From positions 82,676 through 146,675 of the forward strand of contig CM007341.1 of NCBI GenBank assembly GCA_000333855.2: 64,000 bases of DNA. The letters run 5' to 3'. Made by a program: the position numbers and the translations under genes. Below are positions 19,812-29,360 of this stretch, one piece after another. Below the pieces are notes generated by a model. The model made no database searches, was not told the origin of the DNA, and was given only the letters and a program-made list of their open reading frames with translations. How positions within the stretch are numbered: position 1 is the first letter of the stretch; each line of letters begins with the position of its first letter. Source of the DNA: Endotrypanum monterogeii. Its lineage: Eukaryota; Euglenozoa; Kinetoplastea; Trypanosomatida; Trypanosomatidae.

Positions 19812-21215
19812 ATGCTGCGCGCTACATCTCGCCTCGCCATCTATGAGTACAAGTTCGGTCAGCCCTCTCTGAAGCATGTCTTCGGTACAAAAATCGCGCC
19901 GGCCGCCAAGCCACGAACACCCGGCACAGTGCAGTCGACACGGCTGGCCAACGGCGTACGTGTAGTGTCCCATGATCTGGAGGGGCCGGTCACGTCCATC
20001 GGCGTGTACGCGGATGCGGGGCCAAAATACGACCCCATCGCCGCCCCTGGCCTGAGCTACGTTATGCGATTCGCCCTGCAGACCTCTAACATGGACAGCT
20101 CCCTCTTCCAGATCGATCGCACGATGCGCTCCACTGGAAACGCGTACGGTCACGGGGAAGTCTGCAAGCGCTATCTCAGCTGGAAGGCGGAGGGCCGCCG
20201 TGACATGTGGGAGAAGCCGTTCGAAATGATTGCTACCGGCATTGTCGCGCCGCGCTTCCACGAGAGCGATATTGAGCGCTTCCGTGACACAATGGACAAC
20301 CAGCTGGAAGAGACACGCTGGCAGAACCCCCGAGACTACGCAATCGATCAGTTGGAGACGGTGGCCTTCTACAAGGAGCCACTCGGGGCCCCACGCATGG
20401 TGCCCCGCATCGCCAACGACCGCTGCAGTCACAAGGCGCTGCTCGATCATTGGGCGGCAAACTTTCAGCCGAGTCGCATCGTCGTTGCCGGTGTGAACGT
20501 GCCCCACGATGCCCTGATAGCTGCATATGAGAAGCTGCCATACAAGCACTCGGCTGAGGCCCCGCACCACGCACGCGCTACCTCCCTGAAGCTTTCTCAC
20601 AGCAATGAGACCGCACAGTTCTACCCAGGTCGTCAGAGCGTTGAACACGAGAGCCGCGCTGCTGCCATGGGCACAATGCCTGACATGCAAGCAGACGTGA
20701 TCGGTGCCGTTGGTGTACCAACCTACGGCCGTGATGAGGGAGTCAAGCAGTACGCGACTGCGCTGGTCACGCGCGAGATTTATGAGGAGGGCATGCGCAA
20801 CGCGCATGGGTGCCGCGCCAACTCGCAGTACTACGGCGCGCAGGTCTTCTACCGCCCCTACTCGTCAGCTGGCCTGATCGGCTACACTGTACGCGGTGCA
20901 CCAGCAGATGTGGAGAAGCTTCTCCAGGTTGCCTCCAATGCCTTTCCGAAAGCCGTCGACGGAGCAGCTGTGAAGCGTGCGGTCCACTGCGCACACACTC
21001 GCATGCTCAATGAGCAGGTGGAGATGGCACGCGATTATTGCGACTTCCTCGCCACGTCGCGCCACTCAGTCGACGAGATCACCCAGGCGATCATGGCTGT
21101 GACAACAACAGACGTAGAGGGGGCTTTGAAGAATATCGTCGCCCAAAAGCCGGCGTCGTACGCAACAGGAGACACCTTTGTATTCCCCACTGTGACAGCG
21201 CTCAGCCGAGCTTAA
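19812..21215 (+). CDS. M16-family core/MPP-alpha-like mitochondrial protein
   Basis: 467 aa with a basic N-terminal presequence. It has the M16 (pitrilysin) fold pattern of mitochondrial processing peptidase and bc1 core subunits: TRLANGVRVVSHD at about 41-53, a GVYADAGPKYD strand, then GLSYVMRFALQTS where active members carry HxxEH. The zinc motif is therefore missing (about 80-95). I also see no Gly-rich loop typical of MPP-alpha, which makes a complex III core-2-like structural subunit the better guess, with MPP-alpha as the alternative. The second half (from about 240) repeats the M16 fold and ends in TGDTFVFPTVTALSRA. Acts at the inner mitochondrial membrane or matrix by family. Confidence 0.8.
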   Translation: MLRATSRLAIYEYKFGQPSLKHVFGTKIAPAAKPRTPGTVQSTRLANGVRVVSHDLEGPVTSIGVYADAGPKYDPIAAPGLSYVMRFALQTSNMDSSLFQIDRTMRSTGNAYGHGEVCKRYLSWKAEGRRDMWEKPFEMIATGIVAPRFHESDIERFRDTMDNQLEETRWQNPRDYAIDQLETVAFYKEPLGAPRMVPRIANDRCSHKALLDHWAANFQPSRIVVAGVNVPHDALIAAYEKLPYKHSAEAPHHARATSLKLSHSNETAQFYPGRQSVEHESRAAAMGTMPDMQADVIGAVGVPTYGRDEGVKQYATALVTREIYEEGMRNAHGCRANSQYYGAQVFYRPYSSAGLIGYTVRGAPADVEKLLQVASNAFPKAVDGAAVKRAVHCAHTRMLNEQVEMARDYCDFLATSRHSVDEITQAIMAVTTTDVEGALKNIVAQKPASYATGDTFVFPTVTALSRA

Positions 21216-22148
21216 CCGCAAGGAGTAAGAAAGTTATATGTGGTGGATATCTTTTGGTGTGTGTGTGTGTGTGTATGATAGAATATATAGGTTTTACTTG
21301 TTTTTTTTTTTCAGTTTTCTAGGACTCTGGTAGTCGACGTGGTGGGTGGACGCATAGGTGGGAGGGAGGAAGGAGAAACAGGGCTGAGCTGGGGCAGTCC
21401 ATGCCGCTGTGGAGACGACAAGGTGCAAAATAAGGAATGGAGGCAAAGTATTTTTTTTTTTAAAGGGGGGAAACGTAAATGTTCTGTCTTATGGCGGGTC
21501 TCTGGCGCCTCGTCTCACCCACTTCCAGCACCCCCCCACACACACACACACACATACACTGTCATTTACTTGTATGGCACCTTATCATGCCTCTGTCCCC
21601 CTCCTCACCCGCGTCACCGATCCACTCGCCTACACACGTATCAAGATCTCAGTCAAAGCAGTTCTGTGAGCACAGCCCATCACCACGTCGCCCGCCGCTC
21701 CAGCCCCCCTCCACGCACCCGAGCGTTCATCGCAGCCAACAAAGCAGTGACACGGAGGGAAGAGTGCGTACGTGCAGAGCTCAGTGAAACACAAAGGTGG
21801 TAGCAGCAGCTTGTGAGGACTCCTCCAATACCCTCTCCCCTTCCGAACAGAGTTCTCCATCAGTCACGCAAATATCATTCGAGTGAGATGCGTTAAGGCG
21901 CGTATGCGAGACTGCTATGCACAAGGGGTACTGCTTCGTTCAGCGCACGTCACGACCGCCACTTCACGTTCTCCTACACCACGCCGTATTTTTCTCTGCC
22001 ACTACATCTCACACCGCCCCCTTCTTTTTGTAGCTCCCTCACAACTGCACATCCTATTCGGCCTCTATGACACAGAGTCGGAGTGTCTGCGTGAAACGCC
22101 TACGAAATAAAGCATAATAGACGCCTCGTGGCATCCCTCGAAACAACT
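21216..22148 (+). other. Intergenic region
   Basis: No gene seen. It contains TG (21259-21274), T (21301-21312, 21451-21460) and CA (21537-21557) runs. A strong CCCCCTTCTTTTTGTAG at about 22017-22033 gives the acceptor AG at 22032-22033 for the MCU-like gene. The inferred 5'UTR includes one short uORF starting at 22066. Confidence 0.55.
22015..22033 (+). promoter_or_regulatory. Predicted trans-splice acceptor for the MCU-like gene
   Basis: An almost pure pyrimidine run ends in TTGTAG, with AG at 22032-22033. It excludes starts further upstream and leaves a 115-nt 5'UTR before ATG 22149. Confidence 0.55.
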
Positions 22149-22832
22149 ATGTTGCCCCTCACACTCGTTCGTCATCGAAGCTTTCTGCCGTTGTGCACGT
22201 CAGCTTCCTCACGACCACATCACATCATACACGCATCAGCCCTGGCAAGAAAGGGGACCGCGTCAACACACACACAGGCGCGCTGGGCAACCCCAATTGT
22301 GTCTTTGCGCCTCCTGACTACCGGACCGGTAGCGAGCGGCACCTCAGGCAACGCTCCCCTCCCCTCTCCATCCCTCGATGTGCCTATGGATGTATCGCAG
22401 TTGCGTGCGGCGCGTGATGGACAGTTGAGGAAGACCCTCTTAGCGAAGCGCCAACAGCTGGAGGCAATGGAGCGCGTCAAAACAGAGTGCGATGAGATCG
22501 CGCGGCGCTACCCAGATGTTTTCATGAGACAAGTGTTCGCTTTTCTTGTCCTCCAGGTTATCGTACTTTTTGACTGGACCTATGTTCACTTCGACTGGAG
22601 CTTCGTCGAGCCCATTACCTACCTCTTGGGGTACAGTGCGACATGGATCGCCATCGCTTGGTACGGCGCTATGCAACACGAATTTGACTACGAAGCACTT
22701 CACCGCTATCTCCAATCCGCTAAGTCTGAGAAGCTCTACAAGACACGACGATTGGACCCGCAGGCGTGCGAGGCGCTGCGGGTGGAAGTGGCGCAACTGG
22801 AGAAGATGATGCGCAGCTTGGAAAACCTCTAG
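22149..22832 (+). CDS. MCU-family subunit (mitochondrial calcium uniporter paralogue)
   Basis: 227 aa. The N-terminal roughly 75 residues are Ser/Thr/Arg-rich and resemble a mitochondrial presequence. Then comes a coiled-coil segment with KRQQLEAMERV, a first TM (about 128-143, VFAFLVLQVIVLF), a short loop with the pore signature WSFVEPITYLLGY (about 150-162), and a second TM leading to an HEFDYEALHRYL segment typical of MCU (compare the family's Y-x-x-A motif). The canonical loop is WDxxEP; here the Asp position is Ser while Glu and Pro remain. Trypanosomes have several MCU paralogues (MCU, MCUb, MCUc, MCUd) forming a hetero-oligomeric channel, and this most resembles a divergent one. The final coiled coil carries QLEKMMRSLENL. 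Confidence 0.82.
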   Translation: MLPLTLVRHRSFLPLCTSASSRPHHIIHASALARKGTASTHTQARWATPIVSLRLLTTGPVASGTSGNAPLPSPSLDVPMDVSQLRAARDGQLRKTLLAKRQQLEAMERVKTECDEIARRYPDVFMRQVFAFLVLQVIVLFDWTYVHFDWSFVEPITYLLGYSATWIAIAWYGAMQHEFDYEALHRYLQSAKSEKLYKTRRLDPQACEALRVEVAQLEKMMRSLENL

Positions 22833-22975
22833 TCTGATTGAAAGAGCTGATGGCAACAGAAATCACCGTGCGTTCTGTATGGAGGAGGGAGGGGGGGGAT
22901 CTCTCAGGTCACCATTTGCTCATGTGCCCAGAAATGCACTTGTGGTGGCAGAAATACATCTTTATGGATATATCC

Positions 22976-23012
<37 letters not shown>

Positions 23013-23539
23013 CCTTTTCATAATTGCTGGAGACACACGCGAAAGGGCACAAGACACAACAATAAAATGGTGGAAGGAAGGAAATGCCGAGATTACCAGC
23101 CCCTCGCAGGTCCCCTACCGTCAGCACCACCCTCAAACGCATCCGTCCCTGAATAGAGCGTACGCCATGACTCTGCTGTGACAGCCCCCTTTTCTTGCTA
23201 CCACCTCCCCCTTCATCTCCACTTATTTATCGGTCCTGATGATTGCTCCTCCCCTTCAGCTCTCTGCTCGAAAAAAAAAAAAATCGTGCGCTATCAAGCT
23301 ACCCGCCCGAGACATATATATCGGGTACGTATATATATATATATATATTATTTTCTTTTTTAATAAGGGAACCTATAAAGGCACACCCAGACGGACGGAC
23401 ACAAACATCTAAGAAGAACGGCATTGTGGTGGGGCAATTGAGCCTCTCTGTCTGTCTGTATATGTGTATGTATATGTAGGCATATACATACATATATGGT
23501 TATATTTGCGAAGCTTAACACAACCCATATTTGACTACC
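22833..23539 (+). other. Intergenic region with TA tracts
   Basis: No gene seen. It contains a pure TA tract (22977-23011), a second one (23313-23350) and a poly-A run (23270-23283). Pyrimidine-rich sequence at 23184-23226 may serve splicing of the downstream gene, but the acceptor is unclear. A third loose TA/CA tract (about 23459-23510) abuts the next CDS. Confidence 0.5.
22977..23011. repeat. TA dinucleotide tract
   Basis: About 17 uninterrupted TA units, in the 3' flank of the MCU-like gene. Confidence 0.95.
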
Positions 23540-24361
23540 ATGTCTGCCAACTCTGAGGAGTACTGGCGAAAGCAGCTGGCTCAAACCGAGGCCGAGTATG
23601 AACAAATCATTCAGAGTCTCCGCGATGAAGTGGAGGTGCAGCAACGCCGCTGTAATGACCTCGTGCACGCGCAAGCGATGCTGCGCTCCACGGCTGCAGC
23701 AGACATCCGAGATTTTTGCCAGCAGTACGTGGCGAACATAAAACAGCCACAGCAGCAGCAGCATACGAAGGCAGGATCTTTATTGTCCTGGATGCCGCAC
23801 GGCGCTAAGAAAGACGTAGAGAGTGTCCCACTGCCGGCCCTCTTTGCCTTCCTGCACGAGTACAGCCATGGGCTTTTGCAGCTCCCTGAGAATCGTCGGA
23901 AACGCCTTCGTCAAGACACGCAACTCAGCCCACTGCATCACCGACTGCACCAACGTATGCTGGCGCGTCACCGGCGGACGGGAAGAGAGGATGAGCTGAT
24001 GGATGAATGGTGCCCTGGAGAGGACGCCGACGGCAGTCGCCTGACATCACCGAGCAGGTCATTCTTGAGTGTGCCCTCCCCCTCGCCTTGGCCGGCAATG
24101 CCACACGTTCACGCAGATCCAGAGGTAAAGCGGCCGATGGCCCCCATGAGAGAAAGGAACAGCCCCGACAGAGGCAGGCCAACGTCACCTCGATGCATGG
24201 GCAGTAGCACTGCGGTGACCGGCACGACGGCCCCCGCGAGTGGTACAATGGCACTAGCAGAAAAAATGGGCCCCACGGCGTTTACCAGTGCTGCCAGTGG
24301 CGTAAGCTCCACGGTTAGGGCCGTATCGGCCTTCAAACTTCCCTCGCTGTCGCCTGGATAA
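23540..24361 (+). CDS. Coiled-coil protein, hypothetical
   Basis: 273 aa from the first ATG. The N-terminal 70 residues are a strong amphipathic coiled coil (SEEYWRKQLAQTEAEYEQI...), followed by a QPQQQQ patch, a basic helical region (about 115-150) and a long Ser/Pro/Ala-rich disordered tail. No catalytic motif, signal or membrane helix. The shape suggests a small cytoskeletal or scaffold protein, but nothing specific can be claimed. Confidence 0.72.
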   Translation: MSANSEEYWRKQLAQTEAEYEQIIQSLRDEVEVQQRRCNDLVHAQAMLRSTAAADIRDFCQQYVANIKQPQQQQHTKAGSLLSWMPHGAKKDVESVPLPALFAFLHEYSHGLLQLPENRRKRLRQDTQLSPLHHRLHQRMLARHRRTGREDELMDEWCPGEDADGSRLTSPSRSFLSVPSPSPWPAMPHVHADPEVKRPMAPMRERNSPDRGRPTSPRCMGSSTAVTGTTAPASGTMALAEKMGPTAFTSAASGVSSTVRAVSAFKLPSLSPG

Positions 24362-24510
24362 AGATGCACCAGTATCGTCCACCCGCATGTGTGGGTATTA
24401 TGCTGCTGACATCACGTACCTCCCTCTCCCCTGGACAACTTCACACCATTCCCCCACCACCACCACCACAACGAATCCGTTAAATGGGAATGCATACCCA
24501 CACACATATC

Positions 24511-24541
<31 letters not shown>

Positions 24542-24953
24542 GGATATTTTTTTTTTCATGTATGCATTTATGTTGTACAGGTACGCTTGTTTTTTTTTTT
24601 TTTGGATCCCTTTTCTCTACCTTGGGTACACACACTATTTAGTTCTGCCGAATAATTTCAGCGAAAGGTGCTCACGCATGAAGAGGAGCGAGAGGTGGAG
24701 GCCCCATAGGCATTGGGCTACGCAATGTACGTGAACTTATCTGTACATGTACGATCCGGGTGCGTTTGTTGCACCCGAGCGCATATCTGGCGTCTGCAAC
24801 GACCCCCTCCCTCAACCCTCACCGACCCACTCATTCATTCATGCATACATGCATGCACTACTCAAAACTGTCTCCCCTCGCCTTCACCCCCACCCCATCT
24901 CGCTCTTTTTGCTTTCCCCCCCCCCTCCTTAATATAAACGTAGAAACGTCTGT
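24362..24953 (+). other. Intergenic region with TA tract and acceptor
   Basis: No gene seen. It has a TA tract (24507-24538) and T runs (24547-24556, 24589-24603). A C/T run just before the CDS (about 24901-24929) leads to AG at 24942-24943. Confidence 0.5.
24901..24943 (+). promoter_or_regulatory. Predicted trans-splice acceptor for the RPAP2-like gene
   Basis: A dense C/T run is followed by TAATATAAACGTAG with AG at 24942-24943, only 10 nt from ATG 24954. No ATG intervenes, which fixes that start. Confidence 0.5.
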
Positions 24954-26894
24954 ATGCTCGACTCGGATACTCATGGCGCTGCCAAGAGGAGCAGCGGTGC
25001 GAGTGGTGGTGCATGGGAGGCCATCATCGATAAAGCTGTCGCCTCAGTCACGGAATACCTCGCCTCTACAACACGCGAGTTCGACACGACAGCGCCACTC
25101 TCGCTGCACATGCTTGACCTACTTGACCGCAGTAGCCTGCGGGACATCCTGGTGGAGCGCAACTATAACGAGCTTTGCGGATGTCTAGGGTGCGGCAACA
25201 AGCCACGGGGGCTGCTCGCCGCGAACAGTGGTACACTATCCTTTGAATGGGCCTCCTCGTCATCTTTGTCTGCGTCAGATGCCGATGATGAAGCTAACAC
25301 AAACGAAGAGGTAACAGTCAAGGCTACGGAAGATGAGCCAGATGTGGATGGAGAAGAAATCGTGTACGAGGAGGACCTGTACACGGCGGAGTCGTTTCGC
25401 CTCGCTCATCGCCAACGTGTTATGTTGAACCGCATGCAACGGAAAAAAATGATGCGCGAGCATGAGATAATGACCACTGCTGCTCGACCAGCCCCGACGG
25501 GTGAATCTGGCGGCACTGCACCGGCGATCCTGCGTGTCCTACCTAACGGCTTGATCGGTGCTGACTTTCGGCAGCGCTTCTGCAGCCCGGAGTGCGAAGA
25601 GGCGTACGAGTCCATTATACTGCCGCGTGTGTCCAAGTGCTTCACATACGATTATCCCTCTGTGTTGGGGGCTATCACAAACCTATTTCCCAACTTGCGA
25701 GTAGCAGCTCTTCAACAGCTCGCCGGTGCCGAAAGGTCCGCTGCAGGGCTATTGAAGCCCGTTGTGGAAGCAGAGAAGTCTCATTGGGGCGGGGAGACGC
25801 CGGCTGGCTGCTCCTCCTCCTCAGTTGGCCAACTGGAACCGGTGCAGGTGGGTGTCGACTTCGAGAGTGGGGAGACCGCACGTTCTCACCCTCGCAAACG
25901 CGTGGCAACCATAGCAAAAATCAATCGCAGCTCCAAAGCAACATCGCAGGTGGAGGACGCGTCATCGGAACTGCTCCTTCGCGAGGTTCTTGAGCAAATG
26001 CAGGTGCTCCAGCACGTGTGGAACAACGAGGTGGCACAGCTCTTCCCCGATGCATACCCTCTACGAGTCGTGGTGGACGCCGCTACCCCACTATCCTCTA
26101 CAGGTGCCGGAACAGCGGCGTATCTCTGCGACCCCACAAGGACTCGGGTTCCACTGCCACATCGGCCAGTCCTCCGCGGCTCGCTTCTTCTATTTGACTT
26201 TATCATGAACACGAGCTGCGCACAGACACGTCACCTCTTCAATGCGCACTATGCATCTCAAAGATCGGCACTGCAGCGGTGTCTCGCCACTGTTGCCTCA
26301 CCTCAAGCGCCCATGAGAAAATCGTTTTTTTGCAGCATCTCTGTGGATATCATCACCGAGCTGGAGAAAAGATGGGTCGCTCTCGTGGCGGCATCTGATA
26401 CCGATGACAGATCCCTCGGTGACGTGCCTTTCGATGACGATGATGAGGGTCTTCGTGTTGACCCAATCCTCCAGCAGCAGCGCCGCGAGGTGCTCGTCTC
26501 GCATATATTTTCCGAGGACGTGACGGCAATGCTTTCTCGTCTTCTCTTCCTGGATTACGTCGTTGTGGCCAACATGGCGTGGTCTGGTGTGTGGTTCACT
26601 GAGGTGTCGCCTCCCTCGTCTGCTGGTAGGAAAAACCGCAACTGCTCACTGCTGCGTAGCTTCCAGTTCCCATTTTTCATTCCAGCGGTGCTTCTGCAGC
26701 CGGCTGCGTCGACGCCGGAGGTACTCGGGCTGGCTTTGATCTACCTCGTCGCCGCCGGCTGCTGCTCCGAGGGAGTGTGGCGTGGCTGCATGCGGGAGGA
26801 GGTAGAATTTGACGAAGTCGCGCAGGCGTTGGGGCTCTCCCGCGACGACATCGCAGCAGCGGTGCGGTCGCTCATGCTCGGTGAGGAAAAATAG
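24954..26894 (+). CDS. RPAP2: Rtr1/RPAP2-family protein (putative RNA polymerase II CTD phosphatase)
   Basis: 646 aa. The family zinc finger is split: ERNYNELCGCLGCGNKP at about 66-80 and RFCSPECEEAYESI at about 206-220, giving CxxxC and FCSxxC as in Rtr1/RPAP2, here separated by an acidic insert (about 90-145) and a helix with MLNRMQRKKMM. The family removes phosphate from the RPB1 C-terminal domain and helps RNA polymerase II import and assembly; catalytic activity is debated for some members. The C-terminal half is helical with hydrophobic stretches and no further motif. It is large beside yeast Rtr1 and nearer in length to animal RPAP2. In trypanosomatids RPB1 lacks canonical heptads, so the substrate is open. 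Confidence 0.8.
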   Translation: MLDSDTHGAAKRSSGASGGAWEAIIDKAVASVTEYLASTTREFDTTAPLSLHMLDLLDRSSLRDILVERNYNELCGCLGCGNKPRGLLAANSGTLSFEWASSSSLSASDADDEANTNEEVTVKATEDEPDVDGEEIVYEEDLYTAESFRLAHRQRVMLNRMQRKKMMREHEIMTTAARPAPTGESGGTAPAILRVLPNGLIGADFRQRFCSPECEEAYESIILPRVSKCFTYDYPSVLGAITNLFPNLRVAALQQLAGAERSAAGLLKPVVEAEKSHWGGETPAGCSSSSVGQLEPVQVGVDFESGETARSHPRKRVATIAKINRSSKATSQVEDASSELLLREVLEQMQVLQHVWNNEVAQLFPDAYPLRVVVDAATPLSSTGAGTAAYLCDPTRTRVPLPHRPVLRGSLLLFDFIMNTSCAQTRHLFNAHYASQRSALQRCLATVASPQAPMRKSFFCSISVDIITELEKRWVALVAASDTDDRSLGDVPFDDDDEGLRVDPILQQQRREVLVSHIFSEDVTAMLSRLLFLDYVVVANMAWSGVWFTEVSPPSSAGRKNRNCSLLRSFQFPFFIPAVLLQPAASTPEVLGLALIYLVAAGCCSEGVWRGCMREEVEFDEVAQALGLSRDDIAAAVRSLMLGEEK

Positions 26895-27643
26895 TGTATG
26901 CACATTTCAGGCGGATGTGTGGTGCGCGTGGATGGTGACCCCACCCTCATCGCCACTGTGTATGGGCGCGGCGCAACACCACTTATCTTTTCATTTTTCC
27001 CCCTCCTTCTCTTCGGGTGTGTCTCTCCCCTGTGCAGCCAAAGCGAAGATGTCTAAGACCCACGCGTACAACTTATGCAAACATTAACATGAGGGAATAT
27101 GCACCTACGTATATATAATAAAAGTATATTGGAGAGAGAAGGCAAGAAACAGACGCCAGTAGTGTCATGTGGTGCTCTGTAGTGCGGCCACAGACCCATC
27201 ATGTTGCCCTTACCTCCCTGAGCATAAATAACTCCTTCCTTCCCGTCTACACCCACTCTCTTTTTTTTTTTTTCTTTTGCGTTTGCCCAGCACTTCTCTA
27301 GGTAGCAAGGCGAGTTCCTCCTCAGCCACCCACACCTCCTCCTAAAGCAGCAATAACATACATCCAATACACCGAGACGCTCCCAGATACGACAAGGAGT
27401 GTACGTCACTCATAGCGAACTTTTTGTTTGTTTTTGTTGTGTTCACGACTCTGTATGTGTGTGTGTATGTGAGCATTTGACTTCCCTTTCTCGCCTTCGT
27501 TATTTTCATCGATTTTTTTTTTTTTGCTTTTCCGGGAGACACACACACACACACACACACGTGTCTCATTTTCGCAACCTCGTTGCTGCAGCAGCAGTAG
27601 CCCACTACATACCACCATCCATCCCTCACGACCATCTGCAGTC
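26895..27643 (+). other. Intergenic region
   Basis: No gene seen. The 5'UTR of the next gene begins after the T-run acceptor (27513-27538, AG 27537-27538). A CA tract (27539-27560) sits within that 5'UTR. Confidence 0.5.
27510..27538 (+). promoter_or_regulatory. Predicted polypyrimidine tract and acceptor for CFAP20
   Basis: A T13-type run plus CTTTTCC is followed by the first AG at 27537-27538. The following 105 nt hold a CA tract and no ATG before 27644. Confidence 0.5.
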
Positions 27644-28294
27644 ATGTTTCACAACAGCTACCAGTCGGGCTTTCTGTCCATCCTCTACAGCATCGGCTCC
27701 AAGCCGCTACAGATATGGGACTCGCAGGTGCGCAACGGCCACGTCAAGCGCATCACGGATGAGGACATTCAGAGTAGTGTGCTGGAAATTATGGGGAGTA
27801 ACGTTAGCACATGCTTCATTACATGCCCCGCAAACCCGAAGCAGACCCTTGGCATCAAATTGCCGTTTCTCGTCATGATCATCAAAAACATGAAGAAGTA
27901 TTTCTCTTTTGAGGTGACCATCCTCGACGACAAAAATATGCGTCGTCGCTTCCGCGCGAGCAACTACCAGAGCACCACGAAGGTGAAGCCGTTCATCTGC
28001 ACCATGCCCATGCGCCTCGACGAGGGATGGAACCAAATCCAGTTCAACCTCTCCGACTTCACACGCCGAGCCTATGGCACCAACTACGTGGAAACACTTC
28101 GAGTGCAAGTGCACGCGAACTGCCGCATCCGCCGCCTGTACTTCAGCGACCGCCTGTACGCCGAGGAGGAGTTGCCGCCGGAGTTCAAGCTGTTCCTCCC
28201 CATTGCCCAACAGCCCCCGGCGGCAGCAGCGGCGGCGGGGCAAGCGGACATCGAAGCCGCCGACGCCCCGCAGGCTGCCTCTGGAGCTCAGTGA
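27644..28294 (+). CDS. CFAP20: CFAP20 (Bug22/GTL3), axonemal inner-junction protein
   Basis: 216 aa, close to the 190-200 aa of the family plus a short Ala-rich tail. The start [20 protein letters not shown] is the hallmark, and the rest (IWDSQV near the start, KMPF/IKN strand region, [26 protein letters not shown] in the middle, and [18 protein letters not shown] at the end) follows CFAP20 along its whole length. CFAP20 sits at the A-B tubule inner junction of motile axonemes and is also needed for basal-body and cell-shape functions in trypanosomes. The codon-rich poly-Ala stretch at the C-terminus appears lineage-specific. The frame is open 5' of this ATG but contains repeat sequence only. 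Confidence 0.96.
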   Translation: MFHNSYQSGFLSILYSIGSKPLQIWDSQVRNGHVKRITDEDIQSSVLEIMGSNVSTCFITCPANPKQTLGIKLPFLVMIIKNMKKYFSFEVTILDDKNMRRRFRASNYQSTTKVKPFICTMPMRLDEGWNQIQFNLSDFTRRAYGTNYVETLRVQVHANCRIRRLYFSDRLYAEEELPPEFKLFLPIAQQPPAAAAAAGQADIEAADAPQAASGAQ

Positions 28295-29360
28295 GTCATC
28301 CCACTCGCGTAAATTTATGATGTATGTGTAGTTTATAGTTATCTCGTTATGTTTAGGGAAGGGAAGGAGGAAGGGCGAAAGGACCAGACAAACGCACACG
28401 CAAAACATTACTTGCACGTGTATATACAGCTAGGTATATATATATATATATTTATATATGTGTGTGTGTGCGCGCGCACCTCGCCACCCATCCCCCTCCA
28501 ACCCCCCTTCTTCCCATCACCCCCTCCCCCCACCCTGTGTTGTCGGTGTGAGTGCGGGTGTATTTGTGAGCGTATGTGTCTGTGTTTGTGTGTGTTCATG
28601 TACATCTTTGACAAGAAACAGGAAAAATATCTGATGGAAAGTGTAGAGAACATAGGCAGTAGGCGACAAGCGCGCGCTAACTAGGACGGGTACTCATGGG
28701 GGCAATAGGTGGCTCCCCTCCCCTCCCCCTAAAGCAAACCCCGTATTCCTGGGTGGAGATGCTCGTAATGATATGCCAAGAATGCTACGTAATATACAGT
28801 AGAGGTAAATCAGCGGGCTCCTGCTCCCTCCTCCTCCTCACCTAGAAAACAATTATTCTCTTCAACATTCGTTGCCAGGGCCATCTTTCAGTGGCGCTCT
28901 GCTCAGCAAGTACCTACCCCCCACCCCCCCTCCCCACATCATCAAAACAGCTCAAATTTTATTCATTAATCGACCAAGAAACAAAAACATAAAAAGGAAG
29001 AGGGTGCATCAACTGGAAATAAAGAAAACACATCACACACACACACACACACCTCTGTAGCGTAACGTCTGCACATTTTCCCCCGCCCCTCCTCCCCGAG
29101 TAAGTTTATGTGTATGTGTCACTAGCCCATTTGACTCTTATGCACATAGAAGCACATCAAGATATAGAAATATAGATAGCGATACAGACAAAAAGACAAA
29201 GAGGGAGACAAGTCGGAGGCGTCAGCGCTTAGACCTCGATAGTCTTTGAGCAGGAAAGCAAGGCTTTCCCCATTCATGCCCTGTGGACGACAGAGAAACT
29301 CCGACATGTGTTGATCGCGTGAAGTAGAGGCACCCGATACACAGACATACACAGACGACA
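28295..29360 (+). other. Intergenic region
   Basis: No gene seen. It contains a TA/TG/CG-rich tract (28433-28478) and a CA tract (29035-29052). A C/T-rich patch near 29080-29098 with AG at 29099-29100 is a possible acceptor. Short open frames are low complexity. Confidence 0.5.

Noticed and set aside
19662..20807. 381-aa open frame on the minus strand opposite the M16 gene
   Set aside because: It overlaps a well-supported + strand gene, shows no family motif and arises from the GC-rich third-position pattern. All other genes lie on +.
21339..21803. 154-aa open frame downstream of the M16 gene
   Set aside because: Crosses poly-T and CA tracts and has no protein-like composition.
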